Made by a program: the position numbers and the translations under genes
In this document: positions 16,236 through 25,733 of the stretch, piece after piece
Position numbering within the stretch: the stretch's first letter is position 1
Layout of the letters: each line of letters opens with the position of its first letter
The notes under the pieces: generated by a model
Database searches by the model: none
What the model was told of the DNA's origin: nothing
The model's input: only the letters and a program-made list of their open reading frames with translations
DNA from: Pseudomonas sp. B21-028
GTDB taxonomy: Bacteria > Pseudomonadota > Gammaproteobacteria > Pseudomonadales > Pseudomonadaceae
Reading direction: 5' to 3'
Assembly (NCBI RefSeq): GCF_024749045.1
Contig: NZ_CP087184.1
Location: forward strand, 4,774,001 to 4,838,000
Length of the DNA stretch: 64,000 bases

Positions 16236-19200
16236 ATGGCCAAGGTTATTCAACCGCCCTCCGTTTTTGCCGAGCGTGGCATCGTCATTACAGACATCGG
16301 TTTGCACGCCAATGCGCGCACAACCGAAACGCTCGATTTCAAAGCTGCCGATCGATCGCAGCTCAGTTCAGAACTCAAGCAGCGACAGGCGCAACTTGAA
16401 GTTGTGGATAAACTGCACGGCCCGTTCCACATCGGTTCCGTGGCCGTCACTCGTTCTGCCCTGAATGCACTCGGTGCAACAACCGATGGACAGCCCCTGA
16501 ACGGTGACAATACTTTCTTCCGCATCCCCAATCGCTTTTTCCTGAACTCACTGCAATTCAACGCCAGTGATATTGAAACCCGTCTAGAACTCACCGGCGA
16601 TGCAAACGACTATCGGCTGCCAACGTTGCTGTTCGAACTGGCAAGCCAGCGGTCACGCTCCGCGCAATCATTGTTGCGGGAAAATCCCGGCACCCAGGCT
16701 GAACCGAGCCGTTATCGGAACACGCTTGAACGACTGTTGAACGTGGCCCGGAACCTCGACGCCCAAGTGCTGGTGCAACGGTCATCCAGCTGGATCAACC
16801 AGGCCAAGAGCCAGGCCCTCATTCCCACGGGCCTGGGGCTTCAGGCCTTCGGCATCTACAGCGGCCTGCGGGGCCTGCAAGACGCCATCAGGGACAAGGA
16901 CGCGTACCAGACCCTGTTCAACGGGGCCAGCGTGGCCGCCGAGGTGACCTCCATCGGTGTCGAAGCGCTTGTGACCCGCCAAGCCACCCACATGATCAAG
17001 GCCGGCCAACGCTCCCTGGGGGATTTCGCCAAAACGACCTTCGCCATCAGGCTGGCCCGGGGAAGCGGCCTGATTGCCAGCGTGCTCACACTGCCTTTCG
17101 ACATCATCGCCGCGGTGGACTCGTTCAAGGCCGCGGCCGGCTCCACCGGCCGCGAGGCTACCGACCACTACGTCAACGCGGCCTTGAACGTGACCAGTGC
17201 CGCCATGGCCGTGACCCTCGGCGTCGCGGCGCTGGCAGGGTTTACATCGGCGGGTCCCGCGGGCCTGGCCGCCGGGCTTATCCTAGTGGTCGGCTCACAG
17301 ATCTGGGGCGCGATCCGTCAAGTCGATGAAATCGACGACTACATACAACTCACCGTCCACGAGCGCCTCCGTACGGGCTGGTTCGCCTTCTGGACGATCA
17401 GTCCCGATGACGGTATCCAAGACCGCTACACCCTCGCCAAGGCGACCACTGAACACACAAAGCGGCTCCAGGCCAACGCCTTGAACCTGCTCAGGGGACC
17501 GTTGAAAGACAGCACTGAAGCAATCGTAAACGGCACGTTCACCGTGGAGCTCGAACGGGTGACCTACAACACCCGGAGTTGGTGGACCGGGGAAAGGTAT
17601 CAGGCAACCGCCGTGCGCCCCCGGATCAAGGACAGCGATGACTGGATCGATGCACGCAGCGGCGTAACGCCTGAGACACCCGGTGCAGTCATTGGAACGG
17701 CGGCTGACCACAAAGACATCCATTGGGCTATCGGCGGCGGCAACGACACCGTCCTGGGTGTTGAAAACAAGCCGAACGTCTTCCATTACGGGGCAGGCGT
17801 CAAGGCATTGACCGGCGGCGTGAAGGATGATGTGTTCATTTTCGAGGGAGCGCCCGAGATCGTCGCCGGGACCCCGGCGCCCAGACCTAACCGCCTGATG
17901 GGGGGCGCAGGCAATGACACGCTGGTCCTGGCGGGCGGTGCCAGCGACAGTCAGGAGCCGCGCCTGGGTTACCGGGTCGATCTGGCCGCCGGGCGGGTCA
18001 GCGTGATCACTCAAGCCCCACATGGCGCAGCAAACGGCACCTATCGCCCTACCGTCCTTGAAAGCATTGAACATGTCGAACTGCGTGAGGGTGGCACCAG
18101 CGTCATCAAGGGGACGGCCGGCCCGAACATCATCAAATCCCGAGGTAACGACTCCATCGAGGCCGGCGCGGGAGATGACCGGATTTTTATCCTCAGTGGC
18201 AATAACCGCAACGCAGACGGCGGCCCAGGCGACGATGTCTACGCCGTCGCCCATAAACCGGGTCATGTATCGATCAGCGAAGACGGCGTAGGTAACAGCG
18301 TTATCGCACTGGACTGGCGAGCGGACCTGATCGAAAGCTGGGCAATTGAAGCCGGCAACCTGGTGCTGGTTTCGTGCTTCGACTCGAACGATTGGGACGT
18401 GCGCAAGGTCACCGTCAACAATGTCTACCGCGACACTGCGTATCCGCGATCCTTACAAAACAACAAACTGACGTTCATTACGAAAGATGGTTTCCATTGG
18501 GTACCCGACCTGCCCGACAGCATCGAACATGGCAACTGGCTAGCCATCGAAGCCGTCATGGTGCAACAAGGGACGCCGCGAAACCCGGCCATCCTGAATG
18601 ATCGAAGCGAGCAATCGATCGCCCACGACAAAGATACGAGCTATTACGTTTCCCGCCTTATCGAACTCACTACACTCAACATCAAACAGAAAAGTGACTA
18701 CACCACCACACTTCACCTGGACTACGTCCACTCCGAATTGACACGAATCGAAGCCCACTACAATGCCCATGTCATTCGGGAAGACGAATCGGATACGGTG
18801 AAGTATGGAGAGTGTGGCCTGACGCTGTACTTTGGCAATCGCCGGGTCATCGTGAATAACCTCGTCAGTTCCGACGAGCGTTATACCGCGCGAAAAAACG
18901 CCACGGGACGACGTGTATTCTCCGTCCTCGGCTCGAATCATACGGTGATCCTGATCATGAATGACGGCACATCCTGCCGTTTGGCCGTGCCCACCCCCGA
19001 CTACGGCCTGTTGTTGGACAAGAAGTTCATAGACAAGGACCCGGTGCAATGGAAAACGCAACTATTACTGCCACTCACGCCGACGAAAAAGAAGTACGCC
19101 TATCTTCAGCCCTTGGATAACAAGCCCCATGACATGGGCAACCGGGCGACCTGCGCCCTGCTTACTTCATCCGCTGTACAAACGGGTGTCGAGGTCCTGA

Positions 19201-19961
19201 TTGGCCAAGGCTCCACCTACCTTGTCCACCTGGGCCCGGACATGACGCTGCGCCTCTCCACGCCAGGCGCACTGGCCAGCGCCAAACCCAGAATACCTCA
19301 GGCCTCGCGGTGGGAATTCGACGCCACCCTGCTCGGCCAGGTCGAGATAAAGCTGGCTTCCAACCTGCTGCGAATCGGTAGAACAGTCATTCATCTTCCC
19401 GCTTATGAAGTTGACGACCTGGTGGACCAGATACGCGTGATCACCGCACAGGGTGTGGTGCATGCGGTCGACAGCCTGTTCGAGAGGGTTTATGTGGAAG
19501 GGCTGGATGCCCGGTATTTCGCGCCCGTGCTCGACCCTGACGTCGCGTTGCCCCTGGAACTTGCCAAGTTGTCGTCCGAACAATTAAAAGTCTTCAACAT
19601 TGCCGTCAGGGATGGTTCCCCCGGCACACTGAGCTATCACCTCAAGACACGCAAGTGGACCCTGGATACCGATAAGTCTCGTGTCATTACAACGCGGGAT
19701 CTAAAAAAAACGAACTTGTGCGACCACCATCTCAGGATCTATCAGGATATGGCCCGAGAAGGCCTCAGCCAACATCCCCCGCTGGACGATGAGACACTGC
19801 GTTTATTGTGGGAACAGTGCGCAAAACTGATAGAGAGCTTAACGTTGAGCAAGTCATTGATGTTGGCGCAGGCAATCATCTTGAGCCCGACGTTTGCCGG
19901 AGAACTGCCTTATATGAATTGGATGCTTTCGCCGGGTGAAGTCCTTACCGACCCTACATAG
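16236..19961 (+). CDS. Large RTX / pore-domain toxin-like protein
   Basis: A 1241-residue protein with no N-terminal signal peptide. After an N-terminal region (about 1-190) comes a stretch rich in hydrophobic helices (about 195-215, 230-245, 275-300 and 310-360; for example LGLQAFGIYSGLRGL and MAVTLGVAALAGF), resembling the pore-forming region of TcdA/TcdB- and Mcf-type toxins. Glycine-aspartate RTX-like motifs follow: GGGNDTVLG (about 500), GGAGNDTLVL (about 557), RGNDSIEAGAGDDRIF (about 637) and GGPGDDVYAV (about 662), which would bind calcium. The last 570 residues match nothing I know. No T1SS genes are near. AAGGA precedes the ATG. It is probably secreted or contact-delivered; the toxin role is inference. 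Confidence 0.7.
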   Translation: MAKVIQPPSVFAERGIVITDIGLHANARTTETLDFKAADRSQLSSELKQRQAQLEVVDKLHGPFHIGSVAVTRSALNALGATTDGQPLNGDNTFFRIPNRFFLNSLQFNASDIETRLELTGDANDYRLPTLLFELASQRSRSAQSLLRENPGTQAEPSRYRNTLERLLNVARNLDAQVLVQRSSSWINQAKSQALIPTGLGLQAFGIYSGLRGLQDAIRDKDAYQTLFNGASVAAEVTSIGVEALVTRQATHMIKAGQRSLGDFAKTTFAIRLARGSGLIASVLTLPFDIIAAVDSFKAAAGSTGREATDHYVNAALNVTSAAMAVTLGVAALAGFTSAGPAGLAAGLILVVGSQIWGAIRQVDEIDDYIQLTVHERLRTGWFAFWTISPDDGIQDRYTLAKATTEHTKRLQANALNLLRGPLKDSTEAIVNGTFTVELERVTYNTRSWWTGERYQATAVRPRIKDSDDWIDARSGVTPETPGAVIGTAADHKDIHWAIGGGNDTVLGVENKPNVFHYGAGVKALTGGVKDDVFIFEGAPEIVAGTPAPRPNRLMGGAGNDTLVLAGGASDSQEPRLGYRVDLAAGRVSVITQAPHGAANGTYRPTVLESIEHVELREGGTSVIKGTAGPNIIKSRGNDSIEAGAGDDRIFILSGNNRNADGGPGDDVYAVAHKPGHVSISEDGVGNSVIALDWRADLIESWAIEAGNLVLVSCFDSNDWDVRKVTVNNVYRDTAYPRSLQNNKLTFITKDGFHWVPDLPDSIEHGNWLAIEAVMVQQGTPRNPAILNDRSEQSIAHDKDTSYYVSRLIELTTLNIKQKSDYTTTLHLDYVHSELTRIEAHYNAHVIREDESDTVKYGECGLTLYFGNRRVIVNNLVSSDERYTARKNATGRRVFSVLGSNHTVILIMNDGTSCRLAVPTPDYGLLLDKKFIDKDPVQWKTQLLLPLTPTKKKYAYLQPLDNKPHDMGNRATCALLTSSAVQTGVEVLIGQGSTYLVHLGPDMTLRLSTPGALASAKPRIPQASRWEFDATLLGQVEIKLASNLLRIGRTVIHLPAYEVDDLVDQIRVITAQGVVHAVDSLFERVYVEGLDARYFAPVLDPDVALPLELAKLSSEQLKVFNIAVRDGSPGTLSYHLKTRKWTLDTDKSRVITTRDLKKTNLCDHHLRIYQDMAREGLSQHPPLDDETLRLLWEQCAKLIESLTLSKSLMLAQAIILSPTFAGELPYMNWMLSPGEVLTDPT

Positions 19962-20111
19962 TCTCTGGCAGGCTTTTCCAGATATTTAGTTCAAACGCAA
20001 TACATATGTAGTGCACCTGCGCGCGCATTTTCCATGAGTATCTTCAAGGCGACGATCAGTCATCAGTTCCAAAGTCATGTTCATTATTTATATTCAAGAG
20101 CCGAACATTCC

Positions 20112-21704
20112 ATGAGTCCAAGAAAAAACACTCGCCCCACTGTTCCAACGTCTTCCTCCGATACGTCCCGCACCAGTCACGATACAACCCCGGAAAGTTT
20201 GCCCAGGAGTCCCATGAGAACGGAAGGATCGGGCCAGGCATCCGTCTCACCGCAGGGGAGGCACACTGAAGCGCCTGAATCCCAATCCATCACCATCCAG
20301 GTATCCGAAATCACACAACAGGCGTCCGCCAGCGGTGTGGCCGCAGCGGCGTCACTGGACACTTACCACCTCTCCCCCGAACTGGTCCCCCTGTTATCGG
20401 TGCCAGACGCGACCTCCGGCATCCGAACGTTCAGGACACGTACGTACGTCGAGCTTGAAGACGGTGCAACGGTACTGCTGGGCCGCGATGCCGAACAAAA
20501 CTATCGGGCCCGGTCAAGCACTGAGCTCATCGCCTCTGGACCGCGCCTGGAGCAAGTGCAAGGCAGCCTCCTGTGGCGGCGGGTTTCCCAGCCCGTCGAA
20601 CCAGGTAACAGTGACTCCCCACAAACCATCACCCTCCACAGCCTGTCGGACGATGAACCGTCCGGAGCGACCGCGCCCAAGCGCCAGCGCACGACGTCGC
20701 CTCCCCCAGGCGAAGCCGCTGTGCAAAGCCCGGCGGTATTCAGGCGGGACTGGGCGTTCACGCCTACGCTCACACGGCCTCAATTCATCACCGTGAACGA
20801 TGTTCACTACAAGGTGATGAGTCGCATGGAGGAGCGCGAATTCCCGATCAGCTACATCCAGCCCCCCACCCATCCTGCCTATGATTTCGACCTGCTGGAG
20901 GCCATTCTCAGGCATACGCCTGACGAGCAGCCCAGGGCCGTCATACGCGTCCCACCGGATGATCACTGGGAGATCGACGCCAGGCTGCCCTTCGAAAAAC
21001 CGCTGACGGCCTACGTCAGGGACGTTTTTCCGGAAGTCACGACCGTCACCCTGGAAAACATTGCCAGAAAGCAGTTCGAGCTGGCCAACAGCTCGAACTA
21101 TGCCGATGCCGCGGGGTTGACCGCCCTCAGGCAGATTTTCCACAGTTGGAAACAGGCCACCCCGTCACCGCACCCGCAATGGAGCGATCCATTGCTGATG
21201 CTCTCGATTCTGCCAACCTCATCAGGTGTTACGAGCACCTCGCGGGCGATCGAGCTGCCCTTCCCGTCCTCGGCCGGCCCATTGGAGCGGCTGGATTTCG
21301 ACCCCATGCGGTTCCGGCGGCAGTGGGATTTCTTCCTCTCGACCTATTCGACAGTGGACTTCAAACGCTTCATGGCCGGCCTCCTGACCCGTAATGGTTA
21401 TACGGTCATGGAGCCCAACAACTTCAACAGCTTTCCGGCATTGGTCTTTCGGCGAACAGGGCATGACCATCTGTTTTTCATGAGCCTGCATCGCACCCGG
21501 ATCCCGAAGCTGTCCCTGCCCACCCACACCAACCCCAACACCACCGGCATGAACCTGGAAACCCAGGTCGGCGACGCCGCCGCGCAAGCCGTCAAGAACG
21601 CCCACGCCGCCAACAAGATCATCTGGCTCAAGGGCGGCTCCCAGATCCTGCCAGGCTACGCCGACACCGTCTTCATCATCCGGGATGACAATGCCCGGCT
21701 GTAA
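20112..21704 (+). CDS. Partner of the toxin-like protein, unknown function
   Basis: A 530-residue protein, 150 bases after the large RTX gene on the same strand. Residues 1-80 are Ser/Thr/Pro-rich and probably disordered, as in many translocated effectors. A second low-complexity linker (around SDDEPSGATAPKRQRTTSPPPGE) separates the middle domain. The C-terminal 130 residues (VDFKRFMAGLLTRNGY ... ANKIIWLKGGSQI ... VFIIRDD) have the alpha-beta rhythm of a restriction-endonuclease-like fold, but no clear catalytic D-ExK is visible. I start at ATG 20112; one at 20034 has no ribosome site. No named family is recognised. Confidence 0.6.
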   Translation: MSPRKNTRPTVPTSSSDTSRTSHDTTPESLPRSPMRTEGSGQASVSPQGRHTEAPESQSITIQVSEITQQASASGVAAAASLDTYHLSPELVPLLSVPDATSGIRTFRTRTYVELEDGATVLLGRDAEQNYRARSSTELIASGPRLEQVQGSLLWRRVSQPVEPGNSDSPQTITLHSLSDDEPSGATAPKRQRTTSPPPGEAAVQSPAVFRRDWAFTPTLTRPQFITVNDVHYKVMSRMEEREFPISYIQPPTHPAYDFDLLEAILRHTPDEQPRAVIRVPPDDHWEIDARLPFEKPLTAYVRDVFPEVTTVTLENIARKQFELANSSNYADAAGLTALRQIFHSWKQATPSPHPQWSDPLLMLSILPTSSGVTSTSRAIELPFPSSAGPLERLDFDPMRFRRQWDFFLSTYSTVDFKRFMAGLLTRNGYTVMEPNNFNSFPALVFRRTGHDHLFFMSLHRTRIPKLSLPTHTNPNTTGMNLETQVGDAAAQAVKNAHAANKIIWLKGGSQILPGYADTVFIIRDDNARL

Positions 21705-21713
21705 CAGGCAGGC

Positions 21714-21740
21714 AAAAAAAAGCCCGCAGTGTGAGCGGGC
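21714..21740 (-). terminator. Terminator for uraH (minus strand)
   Basis: GCCCGC pairs with GCGGGC over a seven-base loop; on the minus strand it is followed by eight T. It lies 58 bases past the uraH stop. Confidence 0.8.
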
Positions 21741-21797
21741 GAAAAACCAAGGAAGCTCTATGCGCAGGCGCTTCCAGGAGCAGGCGGCTGCCTGGGG

Positions 21798-22151
21798 TCA
21801 GCTGCCGCGATAGGTTGAATAGGCGTAGGGCGAAATCAGCAGGGGCACGTGGTAGTGCTCCTGCTCGGCCGAGATGCCAAAGCGCAGCACCACCACGTCG
21901 AGGAAAGCCGGATCGGGCAATTGCACACCCCGGGCGCGGTAGTAATCGCCAGCGTGGAATTGCAACTGATAGACCCCCGAACGGTAATCCTCCCCCTGCA
22001 ACAGCGGTGCATCACAACGGCCATCGCTGTTGGTCGACGCGCTGGCGACGAGGTGCAGTTGCGGGCCTTCTACACGGTACAGCTCGACCTTGATCGAGCT
22101 GCCCGGGCAGCCGTGTGCAGCATCCAAAACGTGAGTAGTCAAACGTCCCAT
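21798..22151 (-). CDS. uraH: 5-hydroxyisourate hydrolase (transthyretin-like)
   Basis: This enzyme opens 5-hydroxyisourate, the product of urate oxidation, to OHCU. The 117-residue protein shows the family marks: LTTHVLDAAHG at the N terminus with the catalytic His, the Arg of DGRCDAPLL, the His of EHYHVPLLISP and the C-terminal YRGS signature. It is divergent from puuE, and the 410-base region between them holds two GntR-like palindromes. Its product is the substrate of UraD encoded at 23486. Confidence 0.95.
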   Translation of the reverse strand: MGRLTTHVLDAAHGCPGSSIKVELYRVEGPQLHLVASASTNSDGRCDAPLLQGEDYRSGVYQLQFHAGDYYRARGVQLPDPAFLDVVVLRFGISAEQEHYHVPLLISPYAYSTYRGS

Positions 22152-22277
22152 TGATTGTGCGTGCCTCGCTGCAGAGCAGTCCGGCCCGACGCCTCCTGAT
22201 CAGTTGAAAGACAAGCCGCACCGTTTCAGAGCATGAAACGCTGCGGCGATGTGCAAATTAAGACATTTTAAAAAGAA

Positions 22278-22289
22278 ATTGTACACAAT
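22278..22289. promoter_or_regulatory. Operator-like palindrome before uraH
   Basis: ATTGT-AC-ACAAT, 127 bases upstream of uraH, matches the TTGTATACAA pattern seen at 22473 and 13949 with one changed base. Apart from these two sites I see no gene in the 22152-22562 gap. Confidence 0.45.
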
Positions 22290-22472
22290 AAAAAACACAC
22301 ATTTGCTCCACCCTTCGTCCGCCCGCTCCTTAGACCAGGTTCGAGCCAAACCAAAGGATACACGGCTCCTCTAATGATTAATTGACCAAACCGGCAGATT
22401 TCTTGCAGTGTAGGGTCAGCCAGGGGTGCGGTGAAAAATGCAGAAAAACGGGCTTACAAACTGCGCATAAAG

Positions 22473-22482
22473 TTGTATACAA
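22473..22482. promoter_or_regulatory. TTGTATACAA operator before puuE
   Basis: A perfect palindrome 80 bases upstream of the puuE start, identical to the decamer before the purine permease. Confidence 0.5.
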
Positions 22483-22562
22483 TCACCCCATCGTCGTGAC
22501 GCCAGCCTTTGCTTCATCGCCCGGGCGCCACCTACATGGTACGAACAAGAAGGAAGACTGCA

Positions 22563-23489
22563 GTGAGCGCTGACTATCCACGCGACCTGATCGGTTACGG
22601 CAGTAACCCTCCCCACCCCCACTGGCCGGGCAATGCCCGCATCGCCCTGTCCTTCGTGCTCAATTACGAAGAAGGCGGCGAGCGCAACATCCTGCATGGC
22701 GACAAGGAGTCCGAAGCGTTCCTTTCGGAAATGGTCGCGGCGCAACCGCTGCAGGGCGAGCGCAACATGAGCATGGAGTCGCTGTACGAGTATGGCAGCC
22801 GCACCGGCGTCTGGCGCATCCTCAAGCTGTTCAAGGAATTCGATATCCCGCTGACCATCTTCGCCGTGGCGATGGCCGCCCAGCGTCATCCGGACGTGAT
22901 CCGCGCCATGGTCGCCGCCGGTCATGAGATCTGCAGCCACGGCTATCGCTGGATCGACTACCAATATATGGATGAAGCCCAGGAACGCGAGCACATGCTC
23001 GAAGCGATCCGCATCCTCACCGAAATCACCGGCGAACGTCCGCTGGGCTGGTACACCGGCCGCACCGGCCCCAATACCCGGCGGCTGGTGATGGAGGAAG
23101 GTGGTTTCCTCTACGACAGCGACACCTACGACGATGACCTGCCCTACTGGGAACCGAACACCCCCAACGGCAAGCCGCACCTGGTGATCCCGTACACCCT
23201 CGATACCAACGACATGCGCTTCACCCAGGTGCAAGGGTTCAACAACGGCGACGACTTCTTCCAGTACCTCAAGGATGCTTTCGATGTGCTGTATGCCGAA
23301 GGCGCCGAGGCCCCGAAGATGCTCTCCATCGGCCTGCATTGCCGTCTGATCGGCCGTCCTGCGCGCCTCGCTTCCCTCAAGCGTTTCCTCGAATACGCCA
23401 AGGGCCATGAGCAGGTCTGGTTCAGCCGTCGCGTCGACATCGCCCGCCATTGGCAACAGACCCATCCGCACCCTGGAGCCACCCAATGA
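22563..23489 (+). CDS. puuE: Allantoinase PuuE (polysaccharide-deacetylase fold)
   Basis: PuuE hydrolyses allantoin to allantoate without the metal-dependent amidohydrolase fold of classical allantoinases. The 308-residue product starts SADYPRDLIGYGSNPPHPHWP, the family hallmark, and keeps FVLNYEEGGERNIL, EICSHGYRWIDYQ and GWYTGRTGPNTRRL. I use the GTG at 22563 because AAGGAAG lies just upstream; the earlier ATG (22509) lacks a ribosome site. It overlaps uraD by four bases (ATGA), so the two are translationally coupled. Confidence 0.95.
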   Translation: MSADYPRDLIGYGSNPPHPHWPGNARIALSFVLNYEEGGERNILHGDKESEAFLSEMVAAQPLQGERNMSMESLYEYGSRTGVWRILKLFKEFDIPLTIFAVAMAAQRHPDVIRAMVAAGHEICSHGYRWIDYQYMDEAQEREHMLEAIRILTEITGERPLGWYTGRTGPNTRRLVMEEGGFLYDSDTYDDDLPYWEPNTPNGKPHLVIPYTLDTNDMRFTQVQGFNNGDDFFQYLKDAFDVLYAEGAEAPKMLSIGLHCRLIGRPARLASLKRFLEYAKGHEQVWFSRRVDIARHWQQTHPHPGATQ

Positions 23490-24001
23490 CCGCGTTCCAG
23501 ACCCTCAAGCCGTCGACCCTGAGCCGCGAGGCGTTCGTCGATGCCTTCGCCGACATCTACGAACACTCGCCGTGGGTCGCCGAGAAAGCCTTCGACCTGG
23601 GCCAGGACCCGTCGATCGACGAGATCGAGACCCTGCACCAGCGCATGAGCGACATCCTGTTGAGTGCCGATCACGCCAGCCAACTGGCCCTGATCAACGC
23701 TCACCCGGACCTGGCCGGCAAAGCCGCCGTCCAGGGCCAACTGACCGAAGCCAGCACGAACGAACAGGCCGGCGCCGGTATTCACCAATGCACGGCCGAA
23801 GAGTTCCAGCGCTTCACCGAGCTGAACGACGCCTACAAGGCCAAGTTCGAGTTTCCCTTCATCATGGCGGTAAAAGGCAGCAACCGGCACCAGATCCTCG
23901 CGGCGTTCGAAACCCGCATCCACAACCCGGTGGACACCGAGTTCAAGTGCGCGCTGGCGGAGATCAACAAGATCGCGTTGTTCCGGCTACTGACCCTTTA
24001 G
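23486..24001 (+). CDS. uraD: OHCU decarboxylase
   Basis: UraD decarboxylates 2-oxo-4-hydroxy-4-carboxy-5-ureidoimidazoline to S-allantoin. The 171-residue protein has INAHPDLAGKAA with the catalytic His, LTEASTNEQAGAG with the substrate-binding Ser/Glu/Gln, and FPFIMAVKGSNRHQIL. The start is the ATG that overlaps the puuE stop. Together with UraH it gives stereospecific allantoin formation. Confidence 0.95.
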   Translation: MTAFQTLKPSTLSREAFVDAFADIYEHSPWVAEKAFDLGQDPSIDEIETLHQRMSDILLSADHASQLALINAHPDLAGKAAVQGQLTEASTNEQAGAGIHQCTAEEFQRFTELNDAYKAKFEFPFIMAVKGSNRHQILAAFETRIHNPVDTEFKCALAEINKIALFRLLTL

Positions 24002-24061
24002 CGAGCAGCCTGACCCAGGCAGCAAGCATCCCAGCCAACTTATTAAAGGCAGACAAGAAGA

Positions 24062-25057
24062 ATGAAAGCTTACGCCGTACCTTTCGAGAAGTTCGTCAAC
24101 CTGGCCGACGCCCGTCTCGGCACGAAGATCATCTCCGTCACCGATGACTGGTTCGCCGATGCCAACCGCCTGTTCCAGCCCACGCCGGCCGTTTGGAAGG
24201 AAGGCGTGTTCGATGACAACGGCAAGTGGATGGACGGCTGGGAGTCGCGCCGCAAGCGCTTCGAAGGCTACGACAGCGCCGTGATCCGCCTGGGCGTACC
24301 GGGCTCGATCAAGGGCGTGGACATCGACACTTCATTCTTCACCGGCAACTACCCACCGTCGGCGTCCCTGGAAGCCTGCTTCCTGGCCGAAGGTGAACCG
24401 GACGACAACACTCAGTGGACCGAAGTCCTGTCCGCTGTCGAGCTGCAAGGCAACAGCCACCATTACCACGAAATCAGCAACGACCAGGCCTTCAGCCACC
24501 TTCGCTTCAACATCTACCCCGACGGCGGCGTGGCCCGGCTGCGGGTCTACGGCATTCCGTATCGCGACTGGTCGGCTGTCGGCGACAACGAACAGATCGA
24601 CCTGGCGGCTGCTCTCAACGGTGGTCGCGCCCTGGCCTGCTCCGACGAGCACTTCGGTCGCATGAGCAACATCCTCAACCCGGGCCGTGGCGTCAACATG
24701 GGCGACGGCTGGGAAACCGCCCGTCGCCGCACGCCAGGCAACGACTGGGTCATCGTTGCCCTGGGCCACGCCGGCGAGGTCGAGAAAGTCATCGTCGACA
24801 CCCTGCACTTCAAGGGCAACTACCCCGACAGCTGCTCGATCCAGGGCGCCTTCGTCAAGGGCGGTACCGACAGCCAGATCGAAACTCAGTCTTTGTTCTG
24901 GCGCGAGCTGCTGCCAAGCCAGAAACTGGAAATGCACGCCGAACACACCTTCGCCGAGCAGATCAAGGCCCTGGGCCCGATTACCCACATCCGCCTGAAT
25001 GTGTTCCCGGATGGGGGTGTGAGTCGCCTGCGGGTATTGGGCAAGGTCGCTAAATAG
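24062..25057 (+). CDS. alc: Allantoicase
   Basis: Allantoicase splits allantoate into ureidoglycolate and urea. The 331-residue protein is made of two similar halves, each with the motif DGWE(S/T) followed by R(R/)K/RR and a GxVxxVxVDT-type strand ([21 protein letters not shown] in the first half, [20 protein letters not shown] in the second), the known internal duplication of the family. Both halves end RLRVxG. AGAAGA precedes ATG, 60 bases after uraD. A REPIN separates it from allA. Confidence 0.95.
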   Translation: MKAYAVPFEKFVNLADARLGTKIISVTDDWFADANRLFQPTPAVWKEGVFDDNGKWMDGWESRRKRFEGYDSAVIRLGVPGSIKGVDIDTSFFTGNYPPSASLEACFLAEGEPDDNTQWTEVLSAVELQGNSHHYHEISNDQAFSHLRFNIYPDGGVARLRVYGIPYRDWSAVGDNEQIDLAAALNGGRALACSDEHFGRMSNILNPGRGVNMGDGWETARRRTPGNDWVIVALGHAGEVEKVIVDTLHFKGNYPDSCSIQGAFVKGGTDSQIETQSLFWRELLPSQKLEMHAEHTFAEQIKALGPITHIRLNVFPDGGVSRLRVLGKVAK

Positions 25058-25068
25058 GGTCGGGCCCA

Positions 25069-25135
25069 ATCGCGAGCAGGCTCGCTCCCACAAGGACACG
25101 CGGTCAAATGTGGGAGCGAGCCTGCTCGCGATAGC
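25069..25135. repeat. REPIN, GTGGGAGC family
   Basis: Two perfect facing cores of GCGAGCAGGCTCGCTCCCAC lie between alc and allA, inside what is probably one operon, so the transcript would contain a stable long hairpin here. Confidence 0.88.
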
Positions 25136-25177
25136 AATAGAACAGACAACACAGAATTTTTGGATAAGAAGACCAAC

Positions 25178-25681
25178 ATGCGCACACTCAAGATCGAACC
25201 CTTGACCAAAGAAGCCTTCGCCCCCTTCGGTGACGTGATCGAAACCGACGGCAGCGATCACTTCATGATCAATAACGGTTCGACCATGCGCTTCCATCGC
25301 CTGGCGACGGTTGAAACCGCCACGCCGGACGACAAGGCGATCATCAGCATCTTCCGCGCCGACGCGCTGGACATGCCGTTGACCGTGCGCATGCTGGAGC
25401 GCCATCCGCTGGGCAGCCAGGCTTTCATTCCGCTGCTCGGCAACCCCTTTCTGATCGTGGTCGCGCCACTTGGCGATGCACCTGTATCAGGCTTGGTCCG
25501 CGCCTTCGTCACCAACGGCAGGCAGGGCATCAATTACCATCGCGGCGTCTGGCACCACCCGGTGCTGACGATCGAAAAGCGGGATGACTTCCTGGTGGTT
25601 GATCGCAGTGGCACAGGCAATAACTGCGATGAGCATTTTTTCAAAGAGGATGAGTGTTTGATCCTCGCCCCCCACCAATAA
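25178..25681 (+). CDS. allA: Ureidoglycolate lyase
   Basis: AllA cleaves ureidoglycolate to glyoxylate and urea, completing the route from urate. The 167-residue cupin-like protein opens MRTLKIEPLTKEAFAPFGDVIE and carries MLERHPLGSQAFIPL and the metal-site region INYHRGVWHHPVL, all family signatures. ATG at 25178 is chosen as the normal start; an in-frame codon at 25160 would add six residues. Confidence 0.93.
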   Translation: MRTLKIEPLTKEAFAPFGDVIETDGSDHFMINNGSTMRFHRLATVETATPDDKAIISIFRADALDMPLTVRMLERHPLGSQAFIPLLGNPFLIVVAPLGDAPVSGLVRAFVTNGRQGINYHRGVWHHPVLTIEKRDDFLVVDRSGTGNNCDEHFFKEDECLILAPHQ

Positions 25682-25733
25682 GAGAAGCGTCCGATCACGC
25701 GAGAACAAGCGTGACGGGCGAGAGGTAACGACT

